Assembly (NCBI RefSeq): GCF_003863965.1
Contig: NZ_RRCN01000001.1
Location: forward strand, 3,430,304 to 3,494,303
Reading direction: 5' to 3'
Origin: Paenibacillus oralis
GTDB taxonomy: Bacteria > Bacillota > Bacilli > Paenibacillales > Paenibacillaceae
Length of the DNA stretch: 64,000 bases
A program made the translations under genes and the position numbers. How positions within the stretch are numbered: the stretch's first letter is position 1; the number at the start of each line of letters is the position of its first letter. The notes under the pieces are model-generated. The model ran no database searches. It was not told the DNA's origin and saw only the letters and a list, made by a program, of their open reading frames with translations. This document shows, one piece after another, positions 26,931-35,995 of this stretch.

Positions 26931-27806
26931 ATGAAAACGATGAAATGGATGATGAGCCTGGTGCTGCTGGCGCTTGTGCTAACCGCGTGCGGGAGTGGCA
27001 GCGGACAAAACGGAGCGGCGAAAGGCGCCGGAAATGAAGCGGGTACGAACGGGGCGTCTCCGGCGGCAGCGTCCGCGGAAACAACAACGACGACTTTGAA
27101 GGTGGCCACCTTGATTCCGCCGATGACGGAAATTCTTGAACTGATCAAGCCGCAGCTTAAGGAGGAGGGCATCGACCTGGAGCTGGTCGTATTGTCCGAC
27201 AATGTGCAGCCGAACGATGCTTTGGCCAACAAGGAAGTCGATGCGAATTTTTTCCAGCACGTTCCTTATATGGAACAGTACAATGAAAGCAAAAACGCCC
27301 ATCTCGCAGCGGTTCAGCCGGTATATCACGCGGTGTACGGCGCATATTCCAAAAAGTATAAATCGATGGAGGAACTGCCGGACGGGGCGACGATCGCCAT
27401 CGCCAACGATCCTTCCAACATCGCTAGGTCGCTGATGATGCTGGATAAAGCGGGGATCATCAAATTGAAGGAAGGCGCGGGGCTTGAAGCCACCCAGGCG
27501 GACATCGTGGAAAACAGCCACCATTACAAATTCGAAGAAGTCGATTTGCTGATGCTGGCCCGGATGCTGGATGACGCCGACCTGGTGCTGATGACGCCGG
27601 CGTATGCCAGCCCGCTTGGACTGACGCCGAAAAAGGACGCCTTGCTGACGGAAACCGTCGATTCCGCGTTTGCCATTACGCTCGTTGCCCGCGAGGACAA
27701 CAAGGATTCGGAGCCGATCCAAAAGCTGGCCAAAGCGATTTCCAGCCCGGAAGTGAAGCAGTACCTGGAACAAAATTACGGCGAGATCGCATTGCCGGCG
27801 TTCTAA
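26931..27806 (+). CDS. metQ: Methionine-type ABC importer, substrate-binding lipoprotein
   Basis: This is a NlpA/MetQ-family lipoprotein of 291 residues. The signal peptide ends in the lipobox LTAC (Cys20), followed by a Gly/Ala/Ser linker. The mature protein shows the family segments VDANFFQHVPYMEQYN and AIANDPSNIARSLMMLDKAG. The ATG has GAAGGGGGA eight bases upstream. It completes the metNIQ set and is tethered to the outer face of the membrane to deliver substrate to MetI. Confidence 0.93.
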   Translation: MKTMKWMMSLVLLALVLTACGSGSGQNGAAKGAGNEAGTNGASPAAASAETTTTTLKVATLIPPMTEILELIKPQLKEEGIDLELVVLSDNVQPNDALANKEVDANFFQHVPYMEQYNESKNAHLAAVQPVYHAVYGAYSKKYKSMEELPDGATIAIANDPSNIARSLMMLDKAGIIKLKEGAGLEATQADIVENSHHYKFEEVDLLMLARMLDDADLVLMTPAYASPLGLTPKKDALLTETVDSAFAITLVAREDNKDSEPIQKLAKAISSPEVKQYLEQNYGEIALPAF

Positions 27807-27957
27807 AAATGGGACCTGGCATCAAAGAGGGCCTAGCCTCAAGCACGCGGTGTCGTGCTACATGACGGCGGTCTAGCACAGAGGTTGGCACATCGGCGGA
27901 CTGTCGGCGGCATAGGTCAAACTCCCTTCTTCATAGGATAGTGATAGCGAATTTTTT

Positions 27958-28161
27958 ATGAAGGCTGGAAACCGAAGGTACACCGACGGGGAAGGAAAAC
28001 AGCATGAAGTGTGGTTCGAAGACGCCAGGTCCATCCAGGCGAAATTCGATTTGATTCAAGAGTTGGAACTCAGGGGTATGAGCTATTGGAAGCTGGGTCT
28101 CAGCTTCCCGCAAAACTGGCTGCTCATCGAAAGCAACTTCGACGTGGTGAAGCGGTCGTAA
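27958..28161 (+). pseudogene. 3' remnant of a GH18 (spore-wall hydrolase-like) gene
   Basis: The 67 codons read HEVWFEDARSIQAKFDLI and then RGMSYWKLGLSFPQNWLLIE, the characteristic last strand-helix pair and C-terminus of glycoside hydrolase family 18 proteins of bacilli. The catalytic DXXDXDXE region and everything else upstream is missing. The ATG at 27958 has no ribosome site. Read as a deletion remnant in the gap between metQ and the FMN riboswitch. Confidence 0.75.
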
Positions 28162-28187
28162 TATCAGGTCGGTAGCATCGGGTGGTC

Positions 28188-28216
28188 TTGAATTTTCACG
28201 AATTTTCAATTATAAT
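28188..28216 (+). promoter_or_regulatory. SigA-type promoter of the FMN riboswitch gene
   Basis: TTGAAT (28188-28193) and TATAAT (28211-28216) are separated by 17 bp. The start would lie near 28223, about 80 bases before the aptamer. Confidence 0.65.
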
Positions 28217-28305
28217 TTTCATGTGATTTTAGTTACAGTGGCACCAGGTTGAATGCGGTATGCTGAAACCAGCCCAACATTTTAAAAAAATTTAAATGAA
28301 TATGG

Positions 28306-28468
28306 ATCTTCGGGGTAAGGTGAAATTCCTGACCGGCGGTGAGGTTCCTCAATTCCATGGCGAAGAGAGGGGCTTAAGCCCGCGACTCGTTTACCGCGTA
28401 TTGTCTGCGGTTGGCGACTGACTTGGTGCGATTCCAAGGCCGACGGTATAGTCCGGATGGGAGAAGAT
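28306..28468 (+). promoter_or_regulatory. FMN riboswitch (RFN element)
   Basis: The hallmark segments appear in order: GGGGTAAGGTGAAATTCC, CCGGCGGT, AGCCCGCGA, GACTTGGTGCGATTCCAAGG, CCGACGGTATAGTCCGGATG and GGAGAAGAT. The closing helix pairs ATCTTC (28306) with GAAGAT (28468). A terminator lies 57 bases downstream, so FMN binding should stop transcription of the transporter gene. Confidence 0.96.
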
Positions 28469-28524
28469 CAAACAGGCGAGTTTGAACGGAGCTTTTCTTG
28501 GCTCTGGCCAGGCTTATTTGGTCG

Positions 28525-28564
28525 CCCCCGCAACCCCTTTCCACGAAAGGATTGCGGGGGTTTT
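28525..28564 (+). terminator. Intrinsic terminator controlled by the FMN riboswitch
   Basis: CCCCCGCAA (28525-28533) and TTGCGGGGG (28552-28560) form a 9-bp GC-rich stem with an inner CCTTT/AAAGG helix, followed by TTTT, 36 bases before the start codon. Confidence 0.88.
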
Positions 28565-28600
28565 CTACGTAGACCCCATATTCAAGAAGGGGACATCATT

Positions 28601-29701
28601 ATGAAAAATGCAAGTGCAAGCGGCAGTATTAATGGGGTAGGAGCGGGAACCGGCAAGGTCGGTTTGCAGGCTGGCGGCAACGCCGGCGCGCTGGCGGGAG
28701 CATCCGGAACGCCGGGCGCGTCTGGGAAGGCGGCGACATTGGCCGTGAACGCGGCGGCCGCGAAAGGAACAGCGAAAACCGGGTTTTGGCTTGTCGTTTT
28801 GGGAGCCGCCCTTTGGGGCGTTGACCCGCTGTTTCGGGTCATTTTGCTGAAGTCGCTGACTTCGGCGCAAATCGTTCTGATTGAACATATCATCATCGCA
28901 TTGGTAGCCGTTCCGGTGTTATGGAAAAACCGCTCCGAGCTGAAAGGGCTGGGCTGGCGCCATGCCGGCGCGCTGCTCTTTATTTCCTGGGGCGGGTCGG
29001 CCATCGCCACCATCCTGTTCACGATGGCGCTCTCCAGCGGCGATTTGAACGCCGTGCTGCTGCTGCAAAAAATGCAGCCGCTGTTCGCCATTTTGCTCGC
29101 CGGCGCACTATTGAAGGAGAAACTGCCGCGCCACTTTTTCGGATTGCTGGTGATCGCTTTGGCCGGAACGTACCTGCTCACTTTCGGATTTACGGTTCCG
29201 ATCGGGCACTGGAGCGATTTCGTGCAGGTCGGCAGCCTGCTTTCGCTGGGAGCGGCCGCGCTTTGGGGCGGTTCCACCGTGATGGGGCGGCTGATGGTTG
29301 GAAAGATGAAGTATGAGACGGTTACGTCGCTGCGCTTTGTTTTGGCGCTGCCGCTACTTCTCGGTATCGCCTGGAATGAAGGGGCAGGCTTGAATCTGCC
29401 GGCCGAAGGCTGGCAAATCGCCGCCGTTTCGCTGAATATGCTTGGACAGGCGCTGCTGCCGGGGCTCCTGAGCCTGCTCGTCTACTACAAAGGGTTGACG
29501 ACCACGAAGGCGTCGGTGGCCACGCTGGCGGAGTTAAGCTTCCCGATGGTTGGGGTGCTCGTTAACTGGGTAGCGTTCCAGCAGATGATTACAGCAGCCC
29601 AAGTGTGCGGATTCGTGCTGATCTGGGCGACGTTGTTCATCATCTCCCGCCAGAGCGGCTCGCCCGCCGCGGAGACGAAAGCGGGCAACGCGGGAGTTTA
29701 A
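28601..29701 (+). CDS. EamA/DMT-family transporter, predicted riboflavin uptake
   Basis: This is a 366-residue drug/metabolite-transporter protein with two EamA halves and about ten helices. A conserved helix reads GFWLVVLGAALWGVDPLFRV. Control by an FMN riboswitch points to uptake of riboflavin or a flavin precursor; DMT-type riboflavin transporters (RibN, ImpX) are known, but assignment to either is not proven here. The ATG has AAGGGGA eight bases upstream. The first 60 or so residues before helix 1 are almost entirely Gly, Ala, Ser, Thr and Val, an extension not expected in the family. Confidence 0.88.
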   Translation: MKNASASGSINGVGAGTGKVGLQAGGNAGALAGASGTPGASGKAATLAVNAAAAKGTAKTGFWLVVLGAALWGVDPLFRVILLKSLTSAQIVLIEHIIIALVAVPVLWKNRSELKGLGWRHAGALLFISWGGSAIATILFTMALSSGDLNAVLLLQKMQPLFAILLAGALLKEKLPRHFFGLLVIALAGTYLLTFGFTVPIGHWSDFVQVGSLLSLGAAALWGGSTVMGRLMVGKMKYETVTSLRFVLALPLLLGIAWNEGAGLNLPAEGWQIAAVSLNMLGQALLPGLLSLLVYYKGLTTTKASVATLAELSFPMVGVLVNWVAFQQMITAAQVCGFVLIWATLFIISRQSGSPAAETKAGNAGV

Positions 29702-30017
29702 CAGGGATGATGTTTAACTAGTTTAGAATAAATTATTTGCATAGAATGAGCTTGCGTAACGTGCGAGGAGTGCTGGGGGGACGGGGTGGGGGCTTTGAGT
29801 TTTGACAGTCTGATCCGGTACTTTCTGGATGAGCCTATCGCGCGAATGTATTCGAATGTACGAGGGTTTGTAAACACGCTGACGGTGATTCTATTGGATA
29901 CCAACGAACGTAGCTCATTAGGATAAGAGAACGGATGTACTGGAATGTATGAAGCGGAGTAACAGTACATCCGTTAGGCTGCATTTGCAGATATCACTTA
30001 AAAACCAAGATAGACGC
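29702..30017. other. Non-coding region
   Basis: Nothing recognisable is seen in these 316 bases between the transporter gene and the inverted repeat at 30018. Confidence 0.5.
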
Positions 30018-30072
30018 ACGGGGCTGCCCCAAAAGGTCATAAACTTGACCTTGGGGACAACCCCGTTTTTTT
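30018..30072 (+). terminator. 49-bp palindrome with T-run; terminator or IS-end remnant
   Basis: Arms starting ACGGGGCTGCCCCAAAAG and ending TTGGGGACAACCCCGT enclose a short centre and are followed by TTTTTTT. It can work as a terminator for the EamA transporter gene. The arm sequence also recalls the GGCTG(T/C)CCCAAAAG ends of IS1182-like elements, so it may be a relic of joined insertion-sequence termini; that link is from memory only. Confidence 0.6.
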
Positions 30073-30146
30073 CAGACCATGGATGTGCAAGCCCTTATTT
30101 AAGGTACGGGGAGGAAATGAGGAGGGGGGCAGCCCCTGTTGCCGGA

Positions 30147-30342
30147 ATAGCGGTAATTTATGGCGCTATTATTGATATTCTTCCCCTATTACGGTAAATA
30201 GCGGAATTTTTTGTGCTTATCTGGGTGGCAAGTATGGAAAAGTCCCTTTTTGCCCCCATCTCCCCAAAATAGCGGTAAAAAAATCCTCTATTTTAGCTCC
30301 CCCTGCTTTTTACCGAAAATAAGTACATTTTTTTCCGCTATT
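30147..30342. repeat. Family A four-unit intergenic element, copy A4
   Basis: The units are plus (30147), plus (30198), plus (30268) and minus (30315), each 28 bp, with spacings of 51, 70 and 47. It lies between the convergent transporter and GH52 genes. Confidence 0.85.
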
Positions 30343-30414
30343 TCCCTGCGCGCCCGTCGGAGGAAGTTCTCCGGCCAGCGGTTCACCTCACTGCGTCACC
30401 CCCGCAGACCCGTT

Positions 30415-32550
30415 CTACTTCTCGTCCAGCCACAAAATGGCGGTTACGCCGCGCGGGTAGTAACGGCTGCCGCAAATGACGCCGGCCATGATCTGGTCGC
30501 TCCAGCTCCAGTAGGCGTTTTGCTCGGAGGTGAGCCAGGCGGCGTGCGCCGCGTCGGCGGCTCGGCCCTGCTCATCCCAGGGCAGCCCGAGAATGCGGCG
30601 GGCGATGAACTGGCACAGGTAAATTTTGCTGAGCCAGGAATTGTTGCTCGTCGAGGACAGCTTCCAGCCGCCGTCTTCGAACAGGCAGACGCCGGGCTTT
30701 AACACCGCGCGCAAATGCTCCGACAGAGCCCCGATATAAGAGCCGAAGCGCCCGCCCCTGTCCAGCGCCGCCTCGCATCCCGTAAACAGCGGGAAAATCA
30801 ATCCTTCGATCGCCGGAATGATTTTTGAATCATTGTTCTCCTGAATGACGGCGGGAATGTAGCAGCCCGGCTGCATGTGGGCCACGATTGTCCGCGCGCA
30901 CAGCTCGGCCTGACGGCCGGCCAGCACCGCCTGCTCTTCGCGGCCGTTATCCCGCAGCAGCTTCTCCATCGCCAGGTAAGCGGCCCAGCTTTTGCCCGCC
31001 AAATAAATGTTGTTGCGCGCTTGGCCAAGCGACACGTCCAAGCTGTCGTACGTGGTGATTTCCGCGCCGCCCATCGTCCGCGAACTGTCCAGGCCCATAA
31101 TCCCGGTCCGTTTGGCCGGATCCGGATGATCGCGGTTCACCATGCTTTCCAGACATTGCTCAAGCACGCCGAGGTTTTGGCCCAGCCATGTTTTGTCCCT
31201 CGTCTGGTTCACGTAAACGGAAGCGCACAGCACCCAGTTGACAAGCTGCTCATGCGTCATGTGCGAGAAGCAGTCGTCGATCGCGTGCAGCTCATAAGCG
31301 GAGTAGCCGGGCCGGGAGAACGAATTGGCCACGCCCATGTCATGCGTGAAGCTGATGCCGCCGGGATACACGGTGTCATCGCCCGGGAGGCGGACCGTAT
31401 CCTTGTAGCTGTAGCGGCGGGTGAACAGGTCGAGTTCGTTTTTGACTGTCCATGGGTTCATTTTTAGCTCAAAAAACAGCTGGTCGACCGTCAGATCAAA
31501 CGTGTTCATCATCCGGTATTCACCTTCATTGACGATCCACAGCGGCTGGTCTTTATGGTCAAGCAACTCACTGGCTCCATAGTAGCTGCGAATGGCGTGC
31601 GCCAGCATGAAGCGTTGGTCTTCATTCAGATGCGGAGCGCTCACTAGCTGTTCCGCTTGGCGCACGGCTTCGAGCTTGCGGTCGAACTGCTCAAGCGCGT
31701 AAGCGGCCACTTCTTCGATATTGCCGAAAAACCGCGTGTAATAATAAGACGCGTCCATCCCGGTAGTGACGTACCCGCCCCGATAAAAGCAAAGCGCAAA
31801 TCGGTAGGTTGCTTTTTCGCCGGCCGGGGTATCCATCAGGAGAGCGCCCACCGGACCAAGCCCGAACCGCAGATTTTCCGGCACTTTCGGCTGCAGGATC
31901 GCTTCCATGGTGAAAAATCCGGCGCTCGTCACCCGCGGATCGTTTGTGGCAATCGCCGTGTTCCGGCCCTGGCCGACGCCGCGGATTCGCCCATCGGTCG
32001 TATCCTCCAGGCGGCGGATCGAGGTGTACGGATCGATGTTCTGGAAGCCGAAAAACGCCTTGCGCGCCGATTTGCCACGCGTGTTGTCGACCGTAATTTC
32101 CGCCAGCACCGCAGGGCTAAGAGCGAAGCGGAGCTCCTCCTCCGAGGCGGTTGCCGGATCGGGCACCGGCCCGAACGGTGAGTACAGGCGGAACGTCAGA
32201 TCGCCGGCCTGCCATTCGTCGGTTGCCACGCCAAACTTGCGGGTGATCTCCCCGCGCGCGAACGCAGCGATGATACCGCTGTCATGTTTCTGAACCGAAT
32301 GCTGACCTTCACCGCTATTCTCGTCCTCCTCCGTCGTATAACGGTCGCGCTCATCCTGACCTTCCCCGAAAAACGGCAGGGCCCGGTAGCGCTCTTGACC
32401 GTCCTCCTGCAATCCGATGTATATATTCTGGTTGGGCGGGCTGCCCAGCTCAAGATCAAACCCGCCGCTTTTGCCGGGATACCCGAGCGTGAAGCTGGCG
32501 AAAGCGCCGACCGGCGAGTGATGCGCGTTGAAAAAAATATTTTTACCCAA
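30415..32550 (-). CDS. GH52 beta-xylosidase
   Basis: This is an intracellular 711-residue family GH52 beta-D-xylosidase that removes xylose from xylo-oligosaccharides with retention. The whole length matches the family, from FFNAHHSPVGAFASFTLG to SKYYPRGVT-like SRYYPRGVTAILWL. The nucleophile is expected at Glu near 342 in NEGEYRMMNTFD and the acid at Asp near 502 in TTYDSLDVSLGQ, both offset by seven from Glu335 and Asp495 of the Geobacillus enzyme. It has no signal peptide. The start is TTG with AGGAGG eight bases upstream. It is divergent from an AraC-type regulator. It probably works with the neighbouring GH43 enzyme and sugar importer. Confidence 0.96.
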   Translation of the reverse strand: MGKNIFFNAHHSPVGAFASFTLGYPGKSGGFDLELGSPPNQNIYIGLQEDGQERYRALPFFGEGQDERDRYTTEEDENSGEGQHSVQKHDSGIIAAFARGEITRKFGVATDEWQAGDLTFRLYSPFGPVPDPATASEEELRFALSPAVLAEITVDNTRGKSARKAFFGFQNIDPYTSIRRLEDTTDGRIRGVGQGRNTAIATNDPRVTSAGFFTMEAILQPKVPENLRFGLGPVGALLMDTPAGEKATYRFALCFYRGGYVTTGMDASYYYTRFFGNIEEVAAYALEQFDRKLEAVRQAEQLVSAPHLNEDQRFMLAHAIRSYYGASELLDHKDQPLWIVNEGEYRMMNTFDLTVDQLFFELKMNPWTVKNELDLFTRRYSYKDTVRLPGDDTVYPGGISFTHDMGVANSFSRPGYSAYELHAIDDCFSHMTHEQLVNWVLCASVYVNQTRDKTWLGQNLGVLEQCLESMVNRDHPDPAKRTGIMGLDSSRTMGGAEITTYDSLDVSLGQARNNIYLAGKSWAAYLAMEKLLRDNGREEQAVLAGRQAELCARTIVAHMQPGCYIPAVIQENNDSKIIPAIEGLIFPLFTGCEAALDRGGRFGSYIGALSEHLRAVLKPGVCLFEDGGWKLSSTSNNSWLSKIYLCQFIARRILGLPWDEQGRAADAAHAAWLTSEQNAYWSWSDQIMAGVICGSRYYPRGVTAILWLDEK

Positions 32551-32694
32551 CTTGATTACCTCCTGTTTTTTAGGCGAATGGTGTGTTAGTTTGATTATAT
32601 CAAGGGATTTTGGTGTCTCCCATGTCCAAATCGCTAATCAATTTACCCAAATCAATCAGAAAAAAGAAATTGACGGTAAAAGGAGAATCGGTGT

Positions 32695-33690
32695 ATGAAT
32701 ATGTCCGGAGAGCATCAAGTGGCCGAGTTTATGCTGCCCGATATGGATTCGACGTTCCGGCTGTTTGCCGCGCATCTGCGGACGGTGACGAACGAATGGT
32801 CTTATCCGCGGCACAGCCATCCGCTGTTTGAAGTGAACCTGCTGCTGGCGGGGAGTCAGGAGATGATCGTAAACGGCCAGCGCTACGTGCAAAAGCCGGG
32901 GGATTTGTTGCTGCTTCGTCCCGAGGACGTACACGAGAGCCGGGCGGCGGGAACGGGGCGGATGACGTACTACTGCCTGCATTTCAACGTGGATGACCGC
33001 GTCCTGCGGGAGGTGCTGTGCCGGGGCGAAGCGGTGCTGTACGCGGCGGACAGCCCGCTGGCGCAGAAAATCCGCCCCAGCCTGGATAGGCTGATCGCGC
33101 TTACCTCGAGCGGCGCGGGCGTGAAGCTGGCCGACAAGATGCGGACCTTGTCGGCGCTGTTTGAGCTGTTCGCCGGCCTTAGCGACAGCTTGGCGGAAAG
33201 CGGCGGCGCCGGCGCTTCCGGCAGCCGGACGCATCGCGTCGCCGCGGAGATCGCCGCGGGCCTTACGCGCTGCGTCGAGGCGCCGGACGCCTGGAGCCGC
33301 CCGGCCGGCGCTGAAGCGGCCGGCGGCGGACATGCCGGACACGGCGAAGGCGGCGAAGCTGGCAGCGGCGATGGTGATGGCGGCAGCGGCAGAGACGCCG
33401 GCGCGGACGGGGACGAGGCGCGCGAAACCGTGGCGGCCGTAACCGCCGGCCTCGGGTACAGCGCCTCCTCCTGCAACCGCATCTTCCGCAGCGTGTACGG
33501 CATGTCCCCGCGGCAGTACCTGTCGGCGCTGAAGCTGAAAAAAGCCAAGCTGCTGCTGATGGAGCCGGAGCTGTCCGTGGAAGACGTCTCGCAGCGGCTC
33601 GGCTACAAGGACATTGCCCATTTCAGCCGGCAGTTCAAACGCTGGACCGGCGAGCCGCCCGGCAAATTCCGCGGGAGATACCATATTTGA
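32695..33690 (+). CDS. AraC-family regulator with low-complexity interdomain insert
   Basis: This is a 331-residue regulator with an N-terminal cupin-type sensor (PRHSHPLFEVNLLLAGSQ) and a C-terminal AraC DNA-binding domain whose second helix-turn-helix is clear (VEDVSQRLGYKDIAHFSRQF). Between them, residues about 190-255 are a Gly/Ala/Asp/Glu-rich stretch rarely seen in the family, and the first helix-turn-helix is poorly conserved. The ATG has AAGGAG nine bases upstream. It diverges from the GH52 gene and stands upstream of GH43, so it probably responds to a xylan-derived sugar and controls these genes. A minus-strand TATAAT at 32594-32599 may be the GH52 -10. Confidence 0.85.
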   Translation: MNMSGEHQVAEFMLPDMDSTFRLFAAHLRTVTNEWSYPRHSHPLFEVNLLLAGSQEMIVNGQRYVQKPGDLLLLRPEDVHESRAAGTGRMTYYCLHFNVDDRVLREVLCRGEAVLYAADSPLAQKIRPSLDRLIALTSSGAGVKLADKMRTLSALFELFAGLSDSLAESGGAGASGSRTHRVAAEIAAGLTRCVEAPDAWSRPAGAEAAGGGHAGHGEGGEAGSGDGDGGSGRDAGADGDEARETVAAVTAGLGYSASSCNRIFRSVYGMSPRQYLSALKLKKAKLLLMEPELSVEDVSQRLGYKDIAHFSRQFKRWTGEPPGKFRGRYHI

Positions 33691-34010
33691 GAAAGGAATG
33701 AAGCATGTGGCATCGTACCGCAATCCAGTCATTCCGGGATTTTTTCCCAACCCCAGCATCTGCCGGCTTGACCGTACTGATGAACCACCGCTTCCATTAT
33801 GAAATTGCGCAGACGCGGACAGGCGGGGAAGGCGTCCTTATTTTCCGCTGGCGGGTTCACCGGCGTATTCTTCGGGCTGCACGCGGTCAGCGGCACCCAA
33901 GCTCGGCTCCGGCCCGCTTTGACTGGTTTGATTACATCCCGCTCGGGATAGCGTAAAGGAGATGAACTCAAGTGATCAGATGGTTATTGCCGACAGGCTC
34001 TGGATTGATG
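33691..34010 (+). pseudogene. Collapsed GH43 gene and start of a response regulator gene
   Basis: The segment matches the intact GH43 gene downstream in three blocks: its ribosome site and first 23 codons (YRNPVIPGFFPNPSIC), a central-C-terminal block (LTVLMNHRFHYEIAQTR), and the end (FDWFDYIPLGIA). After the stop the match continues through AAAGGAGATGA into the first codons of the response regulator (TGGTTATTGCCGAC). The parts between are missing; one deletion joins at a shared GGCGG. The frame is broken, so no enzyme is made. Confidence 0.9.
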
Positions 34011-34312
34011 AAAACTAGTTTTATGGTTGGCACGTGAAGTCGCCTCGATACGCCGTTATGGAGGAACCAACTGCAAAAGTGCATTTGATTTCACGCGATT
34101 TGCCCCTACTAGGGTGGTTCGGATGCAAAAGTGCAGTTGATATAAATGAATTTGGTAAATTTTAGTAGATTATCCGAAAATGAACTGCACTTTTACATTT
34201 GATCAGCGGATACGAGCATTTTCGTGATAATCGCCTGCACTTTTGCATTTCGCGAACGCTGTTCGGCGTTTTTTTGTGCCTGTTTATTGCTGAAGTTATG
34301 AATCTATATAAG
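34001..34312. repeat. Family C four-unit element, copy C1 (about 310 bp)
   Basis: It is highly similar to 41947-42260. It contains four copies of TGCAAAAGTGCA or its complement: plus at 34072 and 34124, minus at 34186 (one mismatch) and 34236, giving offsets 0, 52, 114 and 164. It follows directly on the collapsed gene copy, exactly as C2 follows the intact operon. Confidence 0.9.
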
Positions 34313-34404
34313 TTGAACTAAAGAAATACGGGAATTAGGCAAGAGTGTAAGAACATTTCACCCGGCTGCCCTATTACATGTAATCATTAGTTCAACATAT
34401 ATAG
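34304..34404. repeat. Inverted-repeat-bounded 101-bp segment
   Basis: An 18-bp inverted repeat (17 of 18 matches), CTATATAAGTTGAACTAA at 34304-34321 against 34387-34404, bounds a segment just upstream of the GH43 gene. Parts of it recur after C2 (42251-42505), where about 210 bases are inserted. It may be a small mobile element or an mRNA leader hairpin. Confidence 0.6.
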
Positions 34405-34447
34405 CTTGCGGAGTCCAAAATTGACCGAATGGAAAGGAATGAAGCGT

Positions 34448-35980
34448 ATGGCCTCTTACCGCAATCCCGTTATTCCGGGATTTTATCCTGACCCCAGCGT
34501 TTGCCGGGTTGGAGAAGATTACTATCTTGTAACGAGTTCTTTTGAATATTTTCCTGGGGTTCCGGTCTTCCACAGCCGCGACCTCGTTCACTGGAGGCAA
34601 CTGGGCTATGTGCTGAACCGCCCCAGCCAGCTGCAGCTCGGCAAAGCGAGGAGCTCGGGAGGAATTTACGCTCCTACGATCCGTTACCACCAAGGGAAGT
34701 TTTATGTGACGACGACGAATGTGACCGGCGGCGGGCATTTATTGGTCCATAGCGACGATCCGGCGGGGGAATGGTCCGACCCGGTTTGGATCGATCAGCC
34801 GGGCATTGATCCGGATTTGTTTTTTGACGAGGACGGGACGGTGTATTTCTCGACCGCTTCGGGCCAGGCCGAAACCGGCATTTATCAAAGCGTAATCGAT
34901 CTGGAGACGGGAGCAAGATTAACCGAGCCGCAAATCATCTGGGACGGCAGCGGCGGCAAACATCCGGAGGCTCCGCATCTGTATAAAATCGGCGCGACCT
35001 ATTATCTGATGCTGGCCGAGGGCGGCACCGAATACGGTCACATGGTGACGATCGCCCGTGGCGCCAGCCCGTCCGGTCCGTTTACCGGCTGCTCCGGCAA
35101 CCCGATTCTGTCGCATCGCAGCAAAGCGAGTCCGATTCAGGCCACCGGGCACGCCGATTTGATAGAGGCTCATGACGGCAGTTGGTGGGCCGTTTGCCTG
35201 GGGATTCGCCCGGTTGGTTATCCGAATCGGCACCATTTGGGACGGGAAACGTTCCTTGCCCCGGTGAAATGGAACGAACAAGGTTGGCCGGAGATCGGGG
35301 AAGGCGGTATGATCGCAGAAAAAATGGAAGCGGATACACTCCCGCTGTGTCCGTGGACCGAAGAAACACAACATCGTGACGATTTCACGGCAGCGTCCCC
35401 GGGGCTGGCTTGGAACTTCCTGCGGAATCCCCATCCGGGCAGCTGGTCTCTGGAAGAACGTCCCGGGTGGTTGACCCTGCACGGTTCACAGGTGACCTTA
35501 AACGACGAGGACGCGCCGGCGTTCCTCGGCAGACGGCAACAGCATTTTGCCTGCCGGGCCGAGACGCTGCTGGAGTTTTCGCCCGCTGATGAAGGGGATG
35601 AGGCTGGCTTGACCGTGCTGATGAACCACTGCTTCCATTACGAAATTGCGTTGACGCGAATAAGCGGGGAAACGGTTCTTATTTTCCGCCGGCGGCTTGG
35701 CTCTTTGCGGAAAGTGGAGCACAGCGTCCCATGGGCAGAAGACCGGGTCATTCTCGGCGTTCAGGCCGACGCGGAAAATTACGTCTTTACATACCGTCAT
35801 TCGGAACGGGAGGAAGAGCGGACGATTCTGGGCAGGGGCGAATGCAGCATGCTGGCGACCGAGGTGGCCGGCGGGTTCACCGGCGTATATTTCGGTCTTT
35901 ACGCGGTCAGCGGCACCAACGCTCCCGCAGCTCCGGCCCGCTTTGACTGGTTTGATTACATCCCGCTCGGGATGGCGTAA
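34448..35980 (+). CDS. GH43 beta-xylosidase/arabinofuranosidase
   Basis: This is a 510-residue inverting glycosidase of family 43 with a five-bladed propeller and a C-terminal beta-sandwich (about 320-510) of the xylosidase C2/DUF1349 kind, ending FDWFDYIPLGMA. The general base is Asp15 in GFYPDPSVCR, the pKa modulator Asp lies in GIDPDLFFDEDG, and the acid Glu near 176 in KHPEAPHLY. No signal peptide is present, so it acts on imported xylo-oligosaccharides. ATG 34448 is nine bases after AAAGGA; an ATG at 34439 is possible. It is followed 15 bases later by the response regulator gene. A broken copy lies upstream. Confidence 0.93.
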   Translation: MASYRNPVIPGFYPDPSVCRVGEDYYLVTSSFEYFPGVPVFHSRDLVHWRQLGYVLNRPSQLQLGKARSSGGIYAPTIRYHQGKFYVTTTNVTGGGHLLVHSDDPAGEWSDPVWIDQPGIDPDLFFDEDGTVYFSTASGQAETGIYQSVIDLETGARLTEPQIIWDGSGGKHPEAPHLYKIGATYYLMLAEGGTEYGHMVTIARGASPSGPFTGCSGNPILSHRSKASPIQATGHADLIEAHDGSWWAVCLGIRPVGYPNRHHLGRETFLAPVKWNEQGWPEIGEGGMIAEKMEADTLPLCPWTEETQHRDDFTAASPGLAWNFLRNPHPGSWSLEERPGWLTLHGSQVTLNDEDAPAFLGRRQQHFACRAETLLEFSPADEGDEAGLTVLMNHCFHYEIALTRISGETVLIFRRRLGSLRKVEHSVPWAEDRVILGVQADAENYVFTYRHSEREEERTILGRGECSMLATEVAGGFTGVYFGLYAVSGTNAPAAPARFDWFDYIPLGMA

Positions 35981-35995
35981 AGGAGATGAGCATAA

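Noticed and set aside
27807..27957. Possible small gene after metQ
   Set aside because: No ribosome site with a coding-like frame was found; only the GH18 remnant begins afterwards.
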